From Morinoia aosen (lineage: Eukaryota > Arthropoda > Malacostraca > Amphipoda > Talitridae): a DNA stretch of 64,000 nucleotides. Below the pieces are notes generated by a model, which was given only the letters and a program-made list of their open reading frames with translations, was not told the DNA's origin and did not search any database. Shown here in pieces: positions 37,868 through 49,374 of this stretch; the first letter of the stretch is position 1; every line of letters starts with the position of its first letter. The stretch spans positions 64,957,936 to 65,021,935 of the forward strand of contig CM059564.1 in NCBI GenBank assembly GCA_030386875.1, read 5' to 3'. The position numbers and the translations under genes are program-made.

Positions 37868-38090
37868 CCTTTTAACGTCACCATATTTGTACTCATATTA
37901 CCGTTTTCACTACCAAGTCATTCGACTGGCACTAGCGTCAGGTTGTCACTGACATCACAATAAGAAAGGAAATGCCATTCGGTAGTGAACTTCGAAGAAG
38001 TGAGTGACGAAGAATAAATTTAACAAGAAATACAATATATTAAGCCTATTTTCGAAAGAGGACCATATGGTCCTTCGGGGCGTTAAAAGG
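37868..38090. mobile_element. piggyBac-type MITE (TTAA target), copy 1
   Basis: A 223-bp element with ends CCTTTTAACG on the left and CGTTAAAAGG on the right. It is flanked by TTAA on the right (38091-38094) and TCAA on the left (37864-37867), probably a mutated TTAA. TTAA duplications with CC-starting inverted repeats are the signature of the piggyBac superfamily. A perfect palindrome, GGACCATATGGTCC, lies near the right end (38060-38073). No coding capacity. A second copy lies at 48915-49030. Confidence 0.75.
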
Positions 38091-38094
38091 TTAA

Positions 38095-40881
38095 GAAAAG
38101 GTTCCATAACTAACAAAATACCTTGCTAGTATTTCTGGAATAACTTCGATTTTTACAAATTAATATCCCTAACACATCACAAGCTTAACAAATGATCCAG
38201 TATGATTTATACAGACAATATTCTGTATAAAAATGGAAAGCCTATTTTAAAGTGTGGGGTCGGTACGTTGTAGGGAGTCTTCATCATAACAATTTTTTTT
38301 GGCCACTGCAAGTGTGATGTCAATCAAACCATCCGAAACAACGTAATTTATATAAATTATATTGAGTCTCAAGATTAACTGAACATTTGAAAACATTGCA
38401 TTAAATAATAAACGCCAACTTTACACGACATTTCATTTTCATTCCAAGCCATCAGCTAGGGTAAATAACCCTGATACTGAAAGCGTTACCAACGCTAGAG
38501 TCATGAAAATTGATTTCTCTTAGAAAAAAAAATTCCACTCCCTGTTCGCCGGGAGAAGAAATGCCTTTCTGCCTGAGGAGCAGACACGGAGACCAGCCTG
38601 CAACCTCTCTGGTAGATCCGTCGAAGTGCATTGCACTTTCACTACCTAGCTGGTCAGTCTACGTTGCTGTTTCACTGACGAGACCTCCTCTGTTTCATAC
38701 TCGTTATAGAAGCAAACTGAAGTACCTGCAGCGTCCTGCCGAGACGTAGCAGATGCAAGGCCCTTTCACAAATGAAATTATCAAGGATCTATGCACTATA
38801 TCTACGATACGAGTGCCAAATTTTTAATGGAAGTAAGGGAAGAAAGCACGCTGTTGATTTCTCACACGTACATCTAATATCAGAAAAACTTTCAGTTACA
38901 GCTGGTTCTTTTCGTTATAATTTCCAGTGAAAAACGCAGAAAACACAAGCAGAAAATGAAGAAGTCATTTTTCTTCTCGTATGCAAATTTGTTAAAACCT
39001 TTCTTAACCCGTACAACGGCGTGTCAGGAAAACAATTCAACTCTAAATTCGAATGAAATTCGTGATGCATAAAATGTCCAACCTACTTAGATTGTCATGA
39101 TCAATCCCGAGTACAAACTGTTATGCTAAATTTCAATGAAATAATGTGGCAAGTGCAAAAAAAAACAGGTACTCCACCTAATTACCAATATACACTGTAA
39201 AGTAGGAAGAGAATAACATCAAGGAATTCATTGTCATGTATTGTTCAGTTAAATATTTTGAACGTGAGGGTAAAGCGATAAAACGTGCACACATGAACGT
39301 GTCGCGACTTCCTATAACGCAAGCCTCGAATGCCGAGCGGTGCTCGTGTCCCTAAAATATCAAGTTCACTTCCCCTCAAGCCATTTCACATTCCAACACC
39401 AAAGTAACCATTGAATGACGGTGTAGCAGAGCTGGCAAAAACATTTCGTAACGACCGGTCACGAGAGGCTAGAAGTTTCGGAAGTACGTCCGGCATTCAC
39501 AATGCAAAAGTGACCTTGTGTAGCCGAGTCCTTGCTCTATTTAACAGCAACGCGGTTGCGCGCCAGTTTTATAAAATGCTTCAAACAAGATAAAAAGTAG
39601 CACATTGATCAAATACAAGTTAGAACCTCGGGATGCACATTGGGGAGTGGGGAATGTACTAACTCGTATAGATTGATCTTCGCACCCGGCAAGCCAGTAC
39701 GACGCTTGGGTCACCACAGCCAGTAACTTACCTCATCGAACTAGGATGTGAGGAGTTCGTGCAATGGCTTGAGTACTCCATGTGGAGATCAGGAAGACAA
39801 TTTTATTTCCTTCATTAGAATAAATTATGCCATTTTGACTCCCTACGCATGAATGAAAAAAACGCAAACCAGGAGATGCTCTCGCAAAAATTCTGTTCTG
39901 TACGCAAAAAAATAAGGTGCTAATCAGACACTTATAGATTTCCTTACTGGGGGATAAAACACTTAACCATAGCTCATACGAAATCCCTAAAGGAAAATAT
40001 AATCCAACTCCGAGCTCCGGATCAGTTGGAGGACATCTAAACCATTTTATTGAGGAACTATAAATTTACCCCCACAAATGATACGAGGAAATAAGGGAAG
40101 TATTGTCATCAATGAACGATCACGAAAATCAAATTTTGCTTAAAAAATAACAATGTCGCTTATTCAGAATGGCGAAGGAAGAAATAAAAAAGGCATTAGT
40201 GGCATTATCACAAATTTATATTATTATCTAACATGTTCTACCCATCCCTCGCTCCAAGGCCAAAACTATATTGGAAGTGAAGCGATACAGGCGACACTAG
40301 AAGCAATTTAAGACCGGATCAATTTATTGTTTCCTAATTGCACGTCTGCAAAGCGCGGACTGAAGGCTCACCGAAGCGCAAGAATACTTGACAAGAAAGG
40401 ATATGAAAACAAAATTGTATCCCTACAAATTTGAAGAATCTGTACGAAACCGAATCGTTTCAAACTTAGTTCATTCTGACGTAATCAAACAAAATACATC
40501 CAAGTTTGGTCCGCGACCATTAATCTTAACAATGTTGCGCGATCTGGACGTTCATCTTTTCATCAATGACGCACAATGAGGAGTTATCAAAAAATGTCAT
40601 GGATAATCACTCAAAAAAAGACAGGAAAAAGTATTGCAACAGTGAAAATTCAGAAATGAAAAGTTGTCACGTTAGATGTGCCCATGCAGGTCATGACACG
40701 AAGTGCCTCACATACAAGGGGAGCCATGCCATCACATGATAGGGAAGCAGCAAGCGGCACGCAGTTTGTGAAACGTGCAAAGCTCCCGGAAAGTAAGACT
40801 AAGAATAAATATAAAACAGAAAGAATAGCTTACAGGCAATAACAGGACACTAATCTTGTGCTGTTAGAGTATTGAATGATG
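38095..40881. other. Anonymous sequence
   Basis: No gene or repeat recognised in this stretch; open frames are under 80 codons. Confidence 0.4.
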
Positions 40882-41391
40882 CTCAACGTGTCCGCTTCAA
40901 GATGTTGAACTTTAGTTTAAGTCTTCTTATCCACATTATTATCTTGATCTTAATTTTAATATCTTGATATTAAGTCTCAACGTGTCCGCTTCGTGATGCT
41001 GAAGTTTAGTTTACGTTTAAGTCTTCTTATCCACAATGTTAGTTTAAGTCTTCTTATTCACATTATTATCTTGATCCTAATTTTAATATCTTGATACTAA
41101 GTCTCAACGTGTCCGCTTCGTGATGCTGAAGTTTACTTTACGTTTAAGTCTTCTTATCCACAATGTTAGTTTAGGTCTTCTTATTCACATTATTATCTTG
41201 ATCCTAATTTTAATATCTTGATATCAAGTCTCAACGTGTCCGCTTCGTGATGCTGAAGTTTAGTTTACGTTTAAGTCTTCTTATCCACAATGTGAGTTTG
41301 AGGCTTCTTATCCACATTATTAGCTTAATCTATATCTTAATTTTACTATCTTAATCTTACGTCTCAACGTGTCCGCTTCAAGATGCCGAAG
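40882..41391. repeat. Tandem repeat (about 94-133 bp) of a family A terminus and its target
   Basis: The string CTCAACGTGTCCGCTTC occurs at 40882, 40976, 41103, 41230 and 41363, so units are 94, 127, 127 and 133 bp long. Each unit continues with GATGCTGAAG-type sequence, then TTTAAGTCTTCTTATCCACA, which resembles the tail end of family A, then an AT-rich part with ATCTTGAT. The last unit runs straight into the family A copy at 41392, whose target-site duplication (ATGCCGAAG) is part of the unit. Confidence 0.85.
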
Positions 41392-41755
41392 AGGATTAGA
41401 CAATGCTAGTTTAAGTCATCTTATCCACAGCAAAGACGCTCTAAGTGAGGAAAAGGAAATCATCCTCTAGTTTGGAACTAAGAGAACGGGGAATCTATTC
41501 TAATTCTAAAGGTGTTTCTACACACCTGTGTATAAAAATAGCAAGATTGGGAAAAGTGGATGTAACATGAATTTGAAGATAGTATTAAGTGCTGAAAAAG
41601 GATAGCAGTGAGCGTAAAAAAGATAGTCCGAAACAGAATAAAAACTTATTATAATTCAGAAAGCCAAGGCCTACTTAACTTTCAACTGAGGACCTCACTT
41701 TTCCCACGGGAGCGTTATTTATCCTAGATACAACAGTTGTATCCTCCGTGCGGGT
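41392..41755 (-). mobile_element. Family A copy at the end of a tandem array
   Basis: Full-length but diverged, from AGGATTAGACAATGCTAG to CCTCCGTGCGGG. It is flanked by ATGCCGAAG (41383-41391) and ATGCTGAAG (41756-41764), an 8-of-9 match. The tail-side neighbour is the 127-bp tandem repeat, whose units share both the target sequence and part of the family A tail region. Confidence 0.82.
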
Positions 41756-41875
41756 ATGCTGAAGGCGCGATCCACTGCAGAACGTTAAAACGAAATCATC
41801 CACGGAAGCTAAAATAAAATTTCCATTTAAGAGTCTCATACTTAGAGTTTTTCGATCACAGCCGCTAATTTACCA

Positions 41876-42165
41876 TAGCAGCTCCTTAGCCACAACAAAG
41901 GCGATCTCAAGAGAAAGAAGAGAAGGAACAATTCAGTATGGACTGTAAAAACGTGGTATTTATGCTGGTGCGTTCCCGTACATGATACTTTGCGCTTAGG
42001 AGCAGTCAGTTATGAAAGAAGAGGAAGAAAAGATAGAGAAGAATGAAAATTGATGGACGCAATGTGGACAGTAAAAAAAAAAAGACAGAGGTACTGAATG
42101 CTCATCGATAGCTGAGAAAATCTAACTGTAACTCCCCTGGAGGCACCGGGGGTGCCCACAGCATA
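41876..42165 (-). mobile_element. Strongly diverged family A copy
   Basis: Recognisable from CTCCTTAGCCACAACAAAGG through AATTCAGTATGGACT to AACTGTAACTCCCCTGGAGG. Both ends are worn. The oldest-looking copy in the window; boundaries are uncertain. Confidence 0.55.
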
Positions 42166-43032
42166 GGGTAGACAAACCTAACGGAACTAAGTGTAACGTC
42201 TATCATATAACCCATGAGAAGCGAAAATAATGCGAGTTTGAACAAATTCACCAAAAAGTTTCAAATTGGGAGTAAATACTCCACCATAAGGTAAACACTT
42301 CATTCGTCGGAACGTTTTGTGCAATTTCCCCGTCATCCGACACGGATGCGATGCACGCACGATGGGTGCCACTAGTTGTGCACTTCGTTTGCCTGACAAC
42401 ATTCTTCCGAGAAACGTGTCGCATCTGCGTTTGGAAAACAGGCAACTGTTGCAGAATTGAGAATCGCTATCATTGTCGCATTCTGCTAAGCAAATGAAAG
42501 AAAAACATTGGTCAGCTATTCATCAGCAAAAATACCCGCCCGATTTCTTCCAGAAAAGCAGGAGTAGCTTTCATTGTTTAAGAATAAACAGTCAGAGCTT
42601 TTTCGCTGTCAACCATAAACTTTCAAAGTTTAACTATAACAGCCGCTGAACGTCGTACTAAAGCAGAGTTAATATAGCGTTAGCAACACGTACCAGCCAT
42701 AGCAAGAGCTTATAGCCAGCTTTAAGGCATAATTATCAGCGATATTTCTCCCGAAGAAGTATTCTTACCGAGATGCCTCGCGCACTGACTAGCGACACAC
42801 CAGAGGCGGCCGACAAAATAATGTCGCCGGCGGAAGGACCCAGCGAACGACCTGCAAGACGCGGTTAGGCTCAGATCGCGCCGCTGCGCAGGAGACCTAC
42901 GTCGCAGGTCTCATGGAGCGGGCGGCCAATGGCAGGACATGCAGAGATGCACTCCAGAACCAACGTGTTACAGCCCGATCCTAGAGTTACGCATCATCTA
43001 ACGCGAACCTCAACTTTTGAAGGGGAAAAATT
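42166..43032. other. Anonymous sequence with a GC-rich island
   Basis: No gene recognised. The 42780-42990 segment is distinctly GC- and CpG-rich for this window. It could be a regulatory island, an undetected exon or a repeat. Confidence 0.4.
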
Positions 43033-43040
43033 ACTCTAGC

Positions 43041-43219
43041 TCAGTGGTATTCATTGCGCGGCTCGCAATGACTCAGTTCATGGCTCTCGAAAAATATATC
43101 AAATAATTAGTTAGCACATAATTTATATACCATACGCTAACTTGCAGTAGTAGCTGCGGCTCTCTCAATCAATGCCTTTAACCGAAGTGGCTCTCTTGCA
43201 AAAATTGGCGAACAACACT
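43041..43219. mobile_element. hAT-type MITE with 8-bp duplication
   Basis: A 179-bp element bracketed by the exact 8-bp repeat ACTCTAGC (43033-43040 and 43220-43227). Its ends read TCAGTGGTATTC and GAACAACACT, imperfect inverted repeats of the CAGTGGT-like kind found in hAT elements. An 8-bp duplication is the hAT hallmark. No coding capacity. Confidence 0.75.
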
Positions 43220-43227
43220 ACTCTAGC

Positions 43228-44940
43228 CATTCAGTTAATGTCATGCTTGATCGAAGTTACGAACAACGCCAATACTAGAACTAATTTTTATCAGGATATG
43301 TTAGGTTAATATATGATGTACAAGATAATGATAAGTAATTCCACAAATGCAGATGTGGAAGCAAACCTGTGTCAGAAAAACATGAACTTAGAGCATGAGT
43401 GGAACTAACTCGAAAGAAGCAACATACTCCAGTAATCAACTCAAGATAGTCCAGTAGTGTTGTAGAGAGTAAGTAAGAAGGTAAGAACGGAACACTACGA
43501 AAAATTTAAGGCGTGTATCCCAAATTTACTGAAGGAGTAGAAACGTGCGCGATCATTTTCAAGGTAACACGGCAGAGGCGCGATGGAAACTTACACTAAT
43601 AACTCCTAGGAATTTTCTCATAAAAACTTTCATGAAATGTTCATTTCCTGAACCAAATCCTGAATAGATAAAAAACAACCGAAGAGACACGATTTCAACC
43701 AGCTACTGTCTGATGTAAACTAACAATTTGTACAAATTACGCTATGTCTTCAAATCGTTACGTTCCTTAAAGAATTATGAATGCAAGAAATTTCAATACG
43801 CATGAGCGTAATTCTGGACTGCAGAGCCCGACTCGTGTTCAGGAAAACAATACAGGGTCCGGATTCAAGAACACACACAAACCTGTTTAACGACCCTAAT
43901 TACGAAATGTGAATGTCATGCCGCTCTGCGATTGGCTCTCTGTTGTCCGTTCTGTAACATTTACAGCATGCATTCGGAGGCTGCGGTAAATTATTCCTTT
44001 GTGGTTGCAGGGACGACTGCCTAGCTCGTAAATGGAGCCTCATGACATTCTCCACTTTTGAATATGAATTTACTCGTGCATAGGATACACTTCATAATAA
44101 AAAGTATTCATTGTTCGGATCGTAGCACACCCACATACAATCACTTGAACCACTGGAGTCGTCTGGTAGAACATGGTAATCGTTTCTGGTGCATCTAAGA
44201 GCTGACATTCATTTGCATCAAGCGTGCTAAGAAGATCATGATCGACCATTATAACCGCGGAATTGAGTAAGTGAAATATGCCGCAACTCGACTTCAAGTT
44301 AAATCGAGACAGTTTAGTATTACAAGCCTGGACTGATTTCAGTTAAGATGAATCAAGAAAAAAAAAAGACTCGAAATTACCCTCGTTTACTGAAATATAT
44401 GTCTAAAATTTACTAGCGACTTAAAAATCTTCAGTTAAGAATCATATATGGCAGAAGTTTTTGCTCGAACACTGCTCAATCGACTTCGCCAATAAACTGA
44501 AACCTAGCAATTGAGCATGAACTATTTCTATGCAACACACTTTGGAATAAATAACCATCGGCACATTTTATAAACATAATGAAGGATACTCTGCCTGGAG
44601 CAATCGAACAACCAATAGATTTATATACCACTATCACTAAAGATCTCAAGCATGGCAAGTAATGAGAAATGCGTCAAGAATGCTCACAGAATTCGCGGTT
44701 TTACAGGAAGAAACTTTGACCTCAAGTCCAATAAACACGTTTACAGTGATGGGTTAAACTGAAGTTCAATACTCAAATCAAATTTAAAGATAATTGTAGA
44801 AAGCAACTTTGAAAATAGTAAACATTAGCTGAATGTTGCATTCATTTTGTTTTGATTGGGTATTTATTAAAAGTTATTTTGAGACTACTACAGCTTGTGA
44901 AAATCCCCTCCGTGACCACCGGCGGCTCACGTCGCGGTCC
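43228..44940. other. Anonymous sequence
   Basis: No gene or element recognised up to the LINE relic. Open frames are under 80 codons. Confidence 0.4.
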
Positions 44941-44949
44941 AAGTGTCAA

Positions 44950-45310
44950 AGACATTATACTGTACGTACTATTCGACTACATCAAGAATATGCCGTATTT
45001 TGGTGCCCAATCGTACAAGACATAAACAAGTTCATGAAAATTCAGCAAAAACCAACGAAAATCATTGTAAAACTTTGCTGCCTTAGCTTAGACGCACTTA
45101 ATTCCCTGGAACAAAGAACACAGCTAGGTCAACTAATGGATACCTATAAAAAATCTTAATGGGTTCAACGATGAAGAGCTTTCCATCGCTGACGATAGCG
45201 TCCGAACCAGTAATAATGGGCTGATGTTAATAAAAGAATCCAGAATAATCCAACCTTTGAATTTTTTTCTCGTTAAATTGTGATAATCTGGAGCCGGCCA
45301 CCGGAAAATA
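44950..45310 (+). pseudogene. Decayed CR1-like LINE fragment (C-terminal part of the RT ORF)
   Basis: A plus-strand frame (44833-45159) contains HQEYAVFWCPIVQDINK and KIQQKPTKII, matching the region after the reverse transcriptase domain of CR1-like LINEs (usually EYA.. W.P...DI..LE..QRRATK). Resemblance continues through LSLDALNSLEQRTQLGQL and MDTYK. It carries on past 45159 in shifted frames (LNGFNDEELSIADDSV, then an IW-type motif near 45290). At least two frame changes and several stops show it is dead. The catalytic RT core is missing. This is family-level recognition by eye and needs a profile search. Confidence 0.6.
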
Positions 45311-45631
45311 TTATTTCTGCTGGTACACGGCTTAAGATGAGTCGTATTGGTGGATCGGAAATACCTCAGTATTCTGAAGTTCTAAATACATTGACGACTC
45401 ACAGGAACTTCACAAAGACAGAAATATAATGAAAAAGTTATACGTATGATGGATAAGTTTACTCATAAATATGGGAGTCTACCCTTGTTTATACTTTTAT
45501 GATATCCATGATTGTGTTTCGTCCAAATTTGAAGTAGCTTCAACATGGCATGAAAATTTAACAACGCTTGTAAGGCGTCTAAGATTACTGACAACACGCG
45601 AAAAGTCTTAAATAATGGGACCATACTTCTG
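45311..45631. other. Anonymous sequence
   Basis: Nothing recognised between the LINE relic and the hairpin. Confidence 0.4.
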
Positions 45632-45740
45632 CCCAGTCTAACTTTTTCGCCGGAGCATGCATGTTTTTCGCCGCCTAAGCGATTTACTTACTTGGGCGGC
45701 GAAAAGTATGCATGCAGGCGGCGAAAAAGGAAAGACTGGG
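45632..45740. repeat. GC-rich hairpin, possible MITE
   Basis: A 109-bp inverted repeat: left arm from CCCAGTCTAACTTTTTCGCC, right arm ending in AGACTGGG, arms about 44-47 bp with few mismatches and a loop of about 18 bp. Each arm contains the string TTTTTCGCCG (or its complement) twice and ATGCATG. It stands out from the AT-rich surroundings. No flanking duplication is evident, so its class is open. Confidence 0.8.
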
Positions 45741-47055
45741 TGTGAAACTGATGCTTTTACATTTCAAAACTAATGTAGAAGCACTTGAGCGCGAAGATCG
45801 ACAATCATGAATGTTACATTTTCTTTTCTACTCTCGCCCGGTGGTCGTTCGGGATTGGTATTTGACAGCATAGGACTAGAGAGCAGCCCGACTATCTCCA
45901 TTGGGCTGGCCAGTTGCCTTATTCATTCCTTCAAAAATGAAGGCATTCGATAAGGTTCGATAACACAACGAAATTACTTAACAATGTTAGTCATAGATAC
46001 GAGGAAAAAATCGTGACCCGCTTAGGCTTGAATTTCTCTCGTTGTTAGACCTGTCTCCAGCATTTGTGGAAGACAGTCAAAAATTTATCGAGATTTCAGA
46101 GCGGACATTTCATTTTGGGTCATATTTGTGATTGCAATAAATGCTAACCATTTGATCACTGACAGCATATTCAGAATTGCTAACCTAACAGAAAAGCCGA
46201 TGTACATGATACACATAATGTTTTATCTTATTTTGCATGCTTGATTTAAAGCTAGTCTAAGCCTTCTAAACTCCTCGGAGGGCTCGGGATAAGCAATAAG
46301 TGGTGCTGCTATTGCGTGAGGTCTACCACATTATAGCATGAGATCTACCTCTAGCTGGTAAAAGTAGAATCTAGGAAATAAATAACATGTTTAATTTTAC
46401 CTTTTTTCTTTAATATGTTGTACGTAGAATATTCAATTATCAGTAAGTCATTGGGTAGACGATATATGGCAGTAGACCTCATGCTATAGTAGCACCCAAT
46501 AGGCTTATGTTGGGTAGGTTAGTCTTTCTTATGCTATGGGGACAGGCGCCCCCAGGAAGGATACTGCTTGGTTGCCTTATTCGAGACTTCCTTTTTACCT
46601 CTTTTGCTTCTCGTATTTTTCATTTTTCTTCGCTATTTCATCTCCATTTTTTCTTCCTGTCCTTTCTTCAATTCCTATTTCTTTCCACAAGGTCTTCCGT
46701 GTGAGAGCACACCTTATGCACACATTACACGTATTCTAGCGTCCATATTAAATGGTCCCTTCTTTTCCCTCCTTGACCACATCTTTGCCACGGAAACGGT
46801 GCATCAACACGTTTATTGCATCACGTTAAGCCGAAGTTCATTACTCGACTCAAATTAAAGCGAATTCTAGTGCTCCACACTACAATGGCATTTGGTTTTG
46901 GTTTAACATTCGTTAAGACTGAGCTAATGACCACCGGTAGGTCGTGTTGTATAATACAGTATAAGAGCAAGCTGTGACCCACACAAGGGTCGCATTCTAG
47001 GAAACGTGTTACACAGCTACTCTCATTACCGTACTGCTGTACTAGACTTCCATGA
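45741..47055. other. Anonymous sequence with a pyrimidine-rich tract
   Basis: No gene recognised. Overlapping frames at 46507-46858 cross a TTC-rich pyrimidine tract (46585-46695) and are low-complexity artefacts. Confidence 0.45.
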
Positions 47056-47420
47056 ACACAACGAAGAATGGTCCGTGGAGAGGAAGGAGGAAAGCTCTAT
47101 TTATTTTGGAATAAAGGGAACGGAAAATCAGTCTATGCACCAAGGGGGACCCCAAACGTACGTTGCACTTGGGAACAGCCGAATTGGAAGAAATTTATCA
47201 AACAATATAAAAGTGGAAGAAGAAAGTAATAGAGGACGAAAAAGTGCAGGAGTGAACCGAAAAAGATGGCCTGTAATTGAACAATAAGCCAATTCTATTT
47301 CTCTTTTTCAACGTAAGGAAGACCTTCCTAACTCTTTGATCGGGACCTCACATTTTCTTCCCTTCAAGCTCCAGTTAGCATAAATACGAGTACAATAGTT
47401 GCATTCCCCTCTGGAGATCC
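47056..47420 (-). mobile_element. Family A copy, diverged
   Basis: Recognisable from GAGAGGAAGGAGGAAAGCTC through GTGAACCGAAAAAGATGGCC to GTTGCATTCCCCTCTGGAG. The left tail end is degraded. An open frame of 93 codons across it is not a gene. Confidence 0.7.
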
Positions 47421-48914
47421 GAAGCAGCAAGCGTGACACGATTGATATGAACAAACACACATGCACTTGCACATAAATATACAACTGCTATAACTAGGTA
47501 AGATTATCAACGGAGAAAATTATAAAAACAGTAACTACGAGAAAATTTTATCTATTGTGAATCACTTAATTTTCAGCGGTCAACGCAGCTTTACCTTTCG
47601 ATGGATAAATAACATGGACAAATGCTTAAATTAAGGTGTGATATAAATGTAATTTAGAGAAGCTACCGGAAGGAGTAATTTGATGAGATGCTTTCGTTGG
47701 AATACTGCAGAGCTCTAAGCTATATTAATATTTCATCTCTTATACAATGAAAGCATGGTAGACTTTCCTTTTAGAATACATTATGCCATTTTCCTGTTGA
47801 AATATATTATATAATCAACGAAACAACAAAACAAGCAAAAAATTGGAAAGATTTTACCTGCATAAAACCGAATAAACTACGTATGTACATTTTCAGGACA
47901 TACGTGATCAAGCCTAAGGATAAGAACCTTGAAAATATATTCCGTGTAACCCCACACAAAATGTTGCTGGGGTCACGCGCCTGGCAGGTCAAGAATCTGA
48001 AAACCTCTAATTAAGGTTCTCTTCCCTCCCAAAATCTATAAACCGAGAAAATCGCTTCAAAATTACGCTTGCACCAAGAAAAACTCCGCAGCCGCCGCTA
48101 AAGCGTGACCCAAAATCTCCATGGAAGAGCAATCCGAGCACCAAATTTACTGGAAGATGATCAGCGGCGCATACGAAGCTGATTTTCTGGAGTATTCCGT
48201 CCCGGACGTATCCAGTGAGATGCCTATTCTTCGCTGTTTCCATTTGCGGGATTTTCCCTCCACGAGAAACAGAATTTTAGTTAGGAACACGCAACAGAAC
48301 CTGAATTATTTATTGCAAGTTTTTAGAGTACCTGTCATGCAGGTTCAGCGATATGATCAAGATAGCAATAAACAAAGTTTTAAGAACGAGACTTGGGTTC
48401 TCATAACCTTACATTCAAACTAGTAAAGAAAACCAACCCTGTCATCCTACGTGCGAAGAATTCGATAACATAGTAAATTAGAGAGGATTGATAACAGAGG
48501 CTAAGTATAACTAGCCATTTGTGGAAAAAAAGCTCTTATCGCTCTACAGCAGTGAGCTTTAAGAGCAGCCAAGTATTTTTAAAAAAACTTCCCTGCGCAC
48601 CCTTCAACCAAGAATCCGGAAGATCGAAGGAATTTGGTTCAGGGCTTGAGGGCGGCGAGTCCGGCCAGCGAAAGGTTATTTGTTGTTCAGTGCAAGGAGA
48701 AAACGTTCTGCCTTTACCAGGAGTTTCCTCCACGCCCCTGGATTGTGGAGGTAACACTTGGAGGGCATTTCCGCGACGGCCTTTATTGGAGACTTGACAG
48801 ACGAGTGTGAGTAACCTATCTTGAACACACGCAAAAAACACTCTTCCCCGCTTGATAAGCAGAAGCGCACCTACAGCGTCATGGAAGACTAAACAATGAT
48901 GTTAACAACACGAA
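47421..48914. other. Anonymous sequence
   Basis: No gene recognised. Open frames on both strands at 48007-48423 (up to 100 codons) and 48519-48841 (up to 101 codons) overlap each other in opposite directions and have no recognisable domain. Confidence 0.4.
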
Positions 48915-49030
48915 CCTGTTGTCACCATTGGAGCAGTAGGGTCGGAAATGCCACTAGGCAGTGAACTTAAAAAAAACACATTACGGCACAAATTCAACGA
49001 GAAACGAAATATTTTATGAGCCTTTTTATT
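48915..49030. mobile_element. piggyBac-type MITE, copy 2, degraded
   Basis: Matches 37868-38090 from the left end (CCTGTTGTCACCAT against CCTTTTAACGTCACCAT) through GGAAATGCCA, AGTGAACTT and TTATGAGCCTTTTTATTT. The right terminus is lost. Several small deletions make it shorter than copy 1. Confidence 0.62.
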
Positions 49031-49374
49031 TAGTGTTCCAGGAAAAGTGAAGGCTAGAACGTTACTTCCTCTCGATTTAGCGCAAGGTGACAATATAATG
49101 CTGATAAGCCAAACCGAAAAACTGTAGAACATACGTACTTTTAATATCTACCATAAAACTGAACACTTCCTGCACTGCATGCAACCTCGTACAAAATGAG
49201 CTAAAATCGCTTAGACATCGGAAATTTTGTGCCGCTAACTTTAGTAAAACATGAGAGCAGTAGAGCAAAGAAATTATCAGTTCAATTAATTGGAATGGGA
49301 TCCTAGAAGAAATATCATAATTCCCCGTGGCGCGTTGCGACTCTTAGTTTCTAACGCAACTATCTATCAAACAA
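49031..49374. other. Anonymous sequence
   Basis: Nothing recognised between the degraded MITE and the 3' end of the LINE. Confidence 0.4.

Noticed and set aside
46507..46858. Three overlapping plus-strand ORFs
   Set aside because: They cross a pyrimidine-rich tract that yields Phe/Ser/Leu-rich low-complexity frames.
48007..48841. Opposed ORFs of about 80-100 codons on both strands
   Set aside because: They overlap antisense to one another with no family resemblance or splice support.
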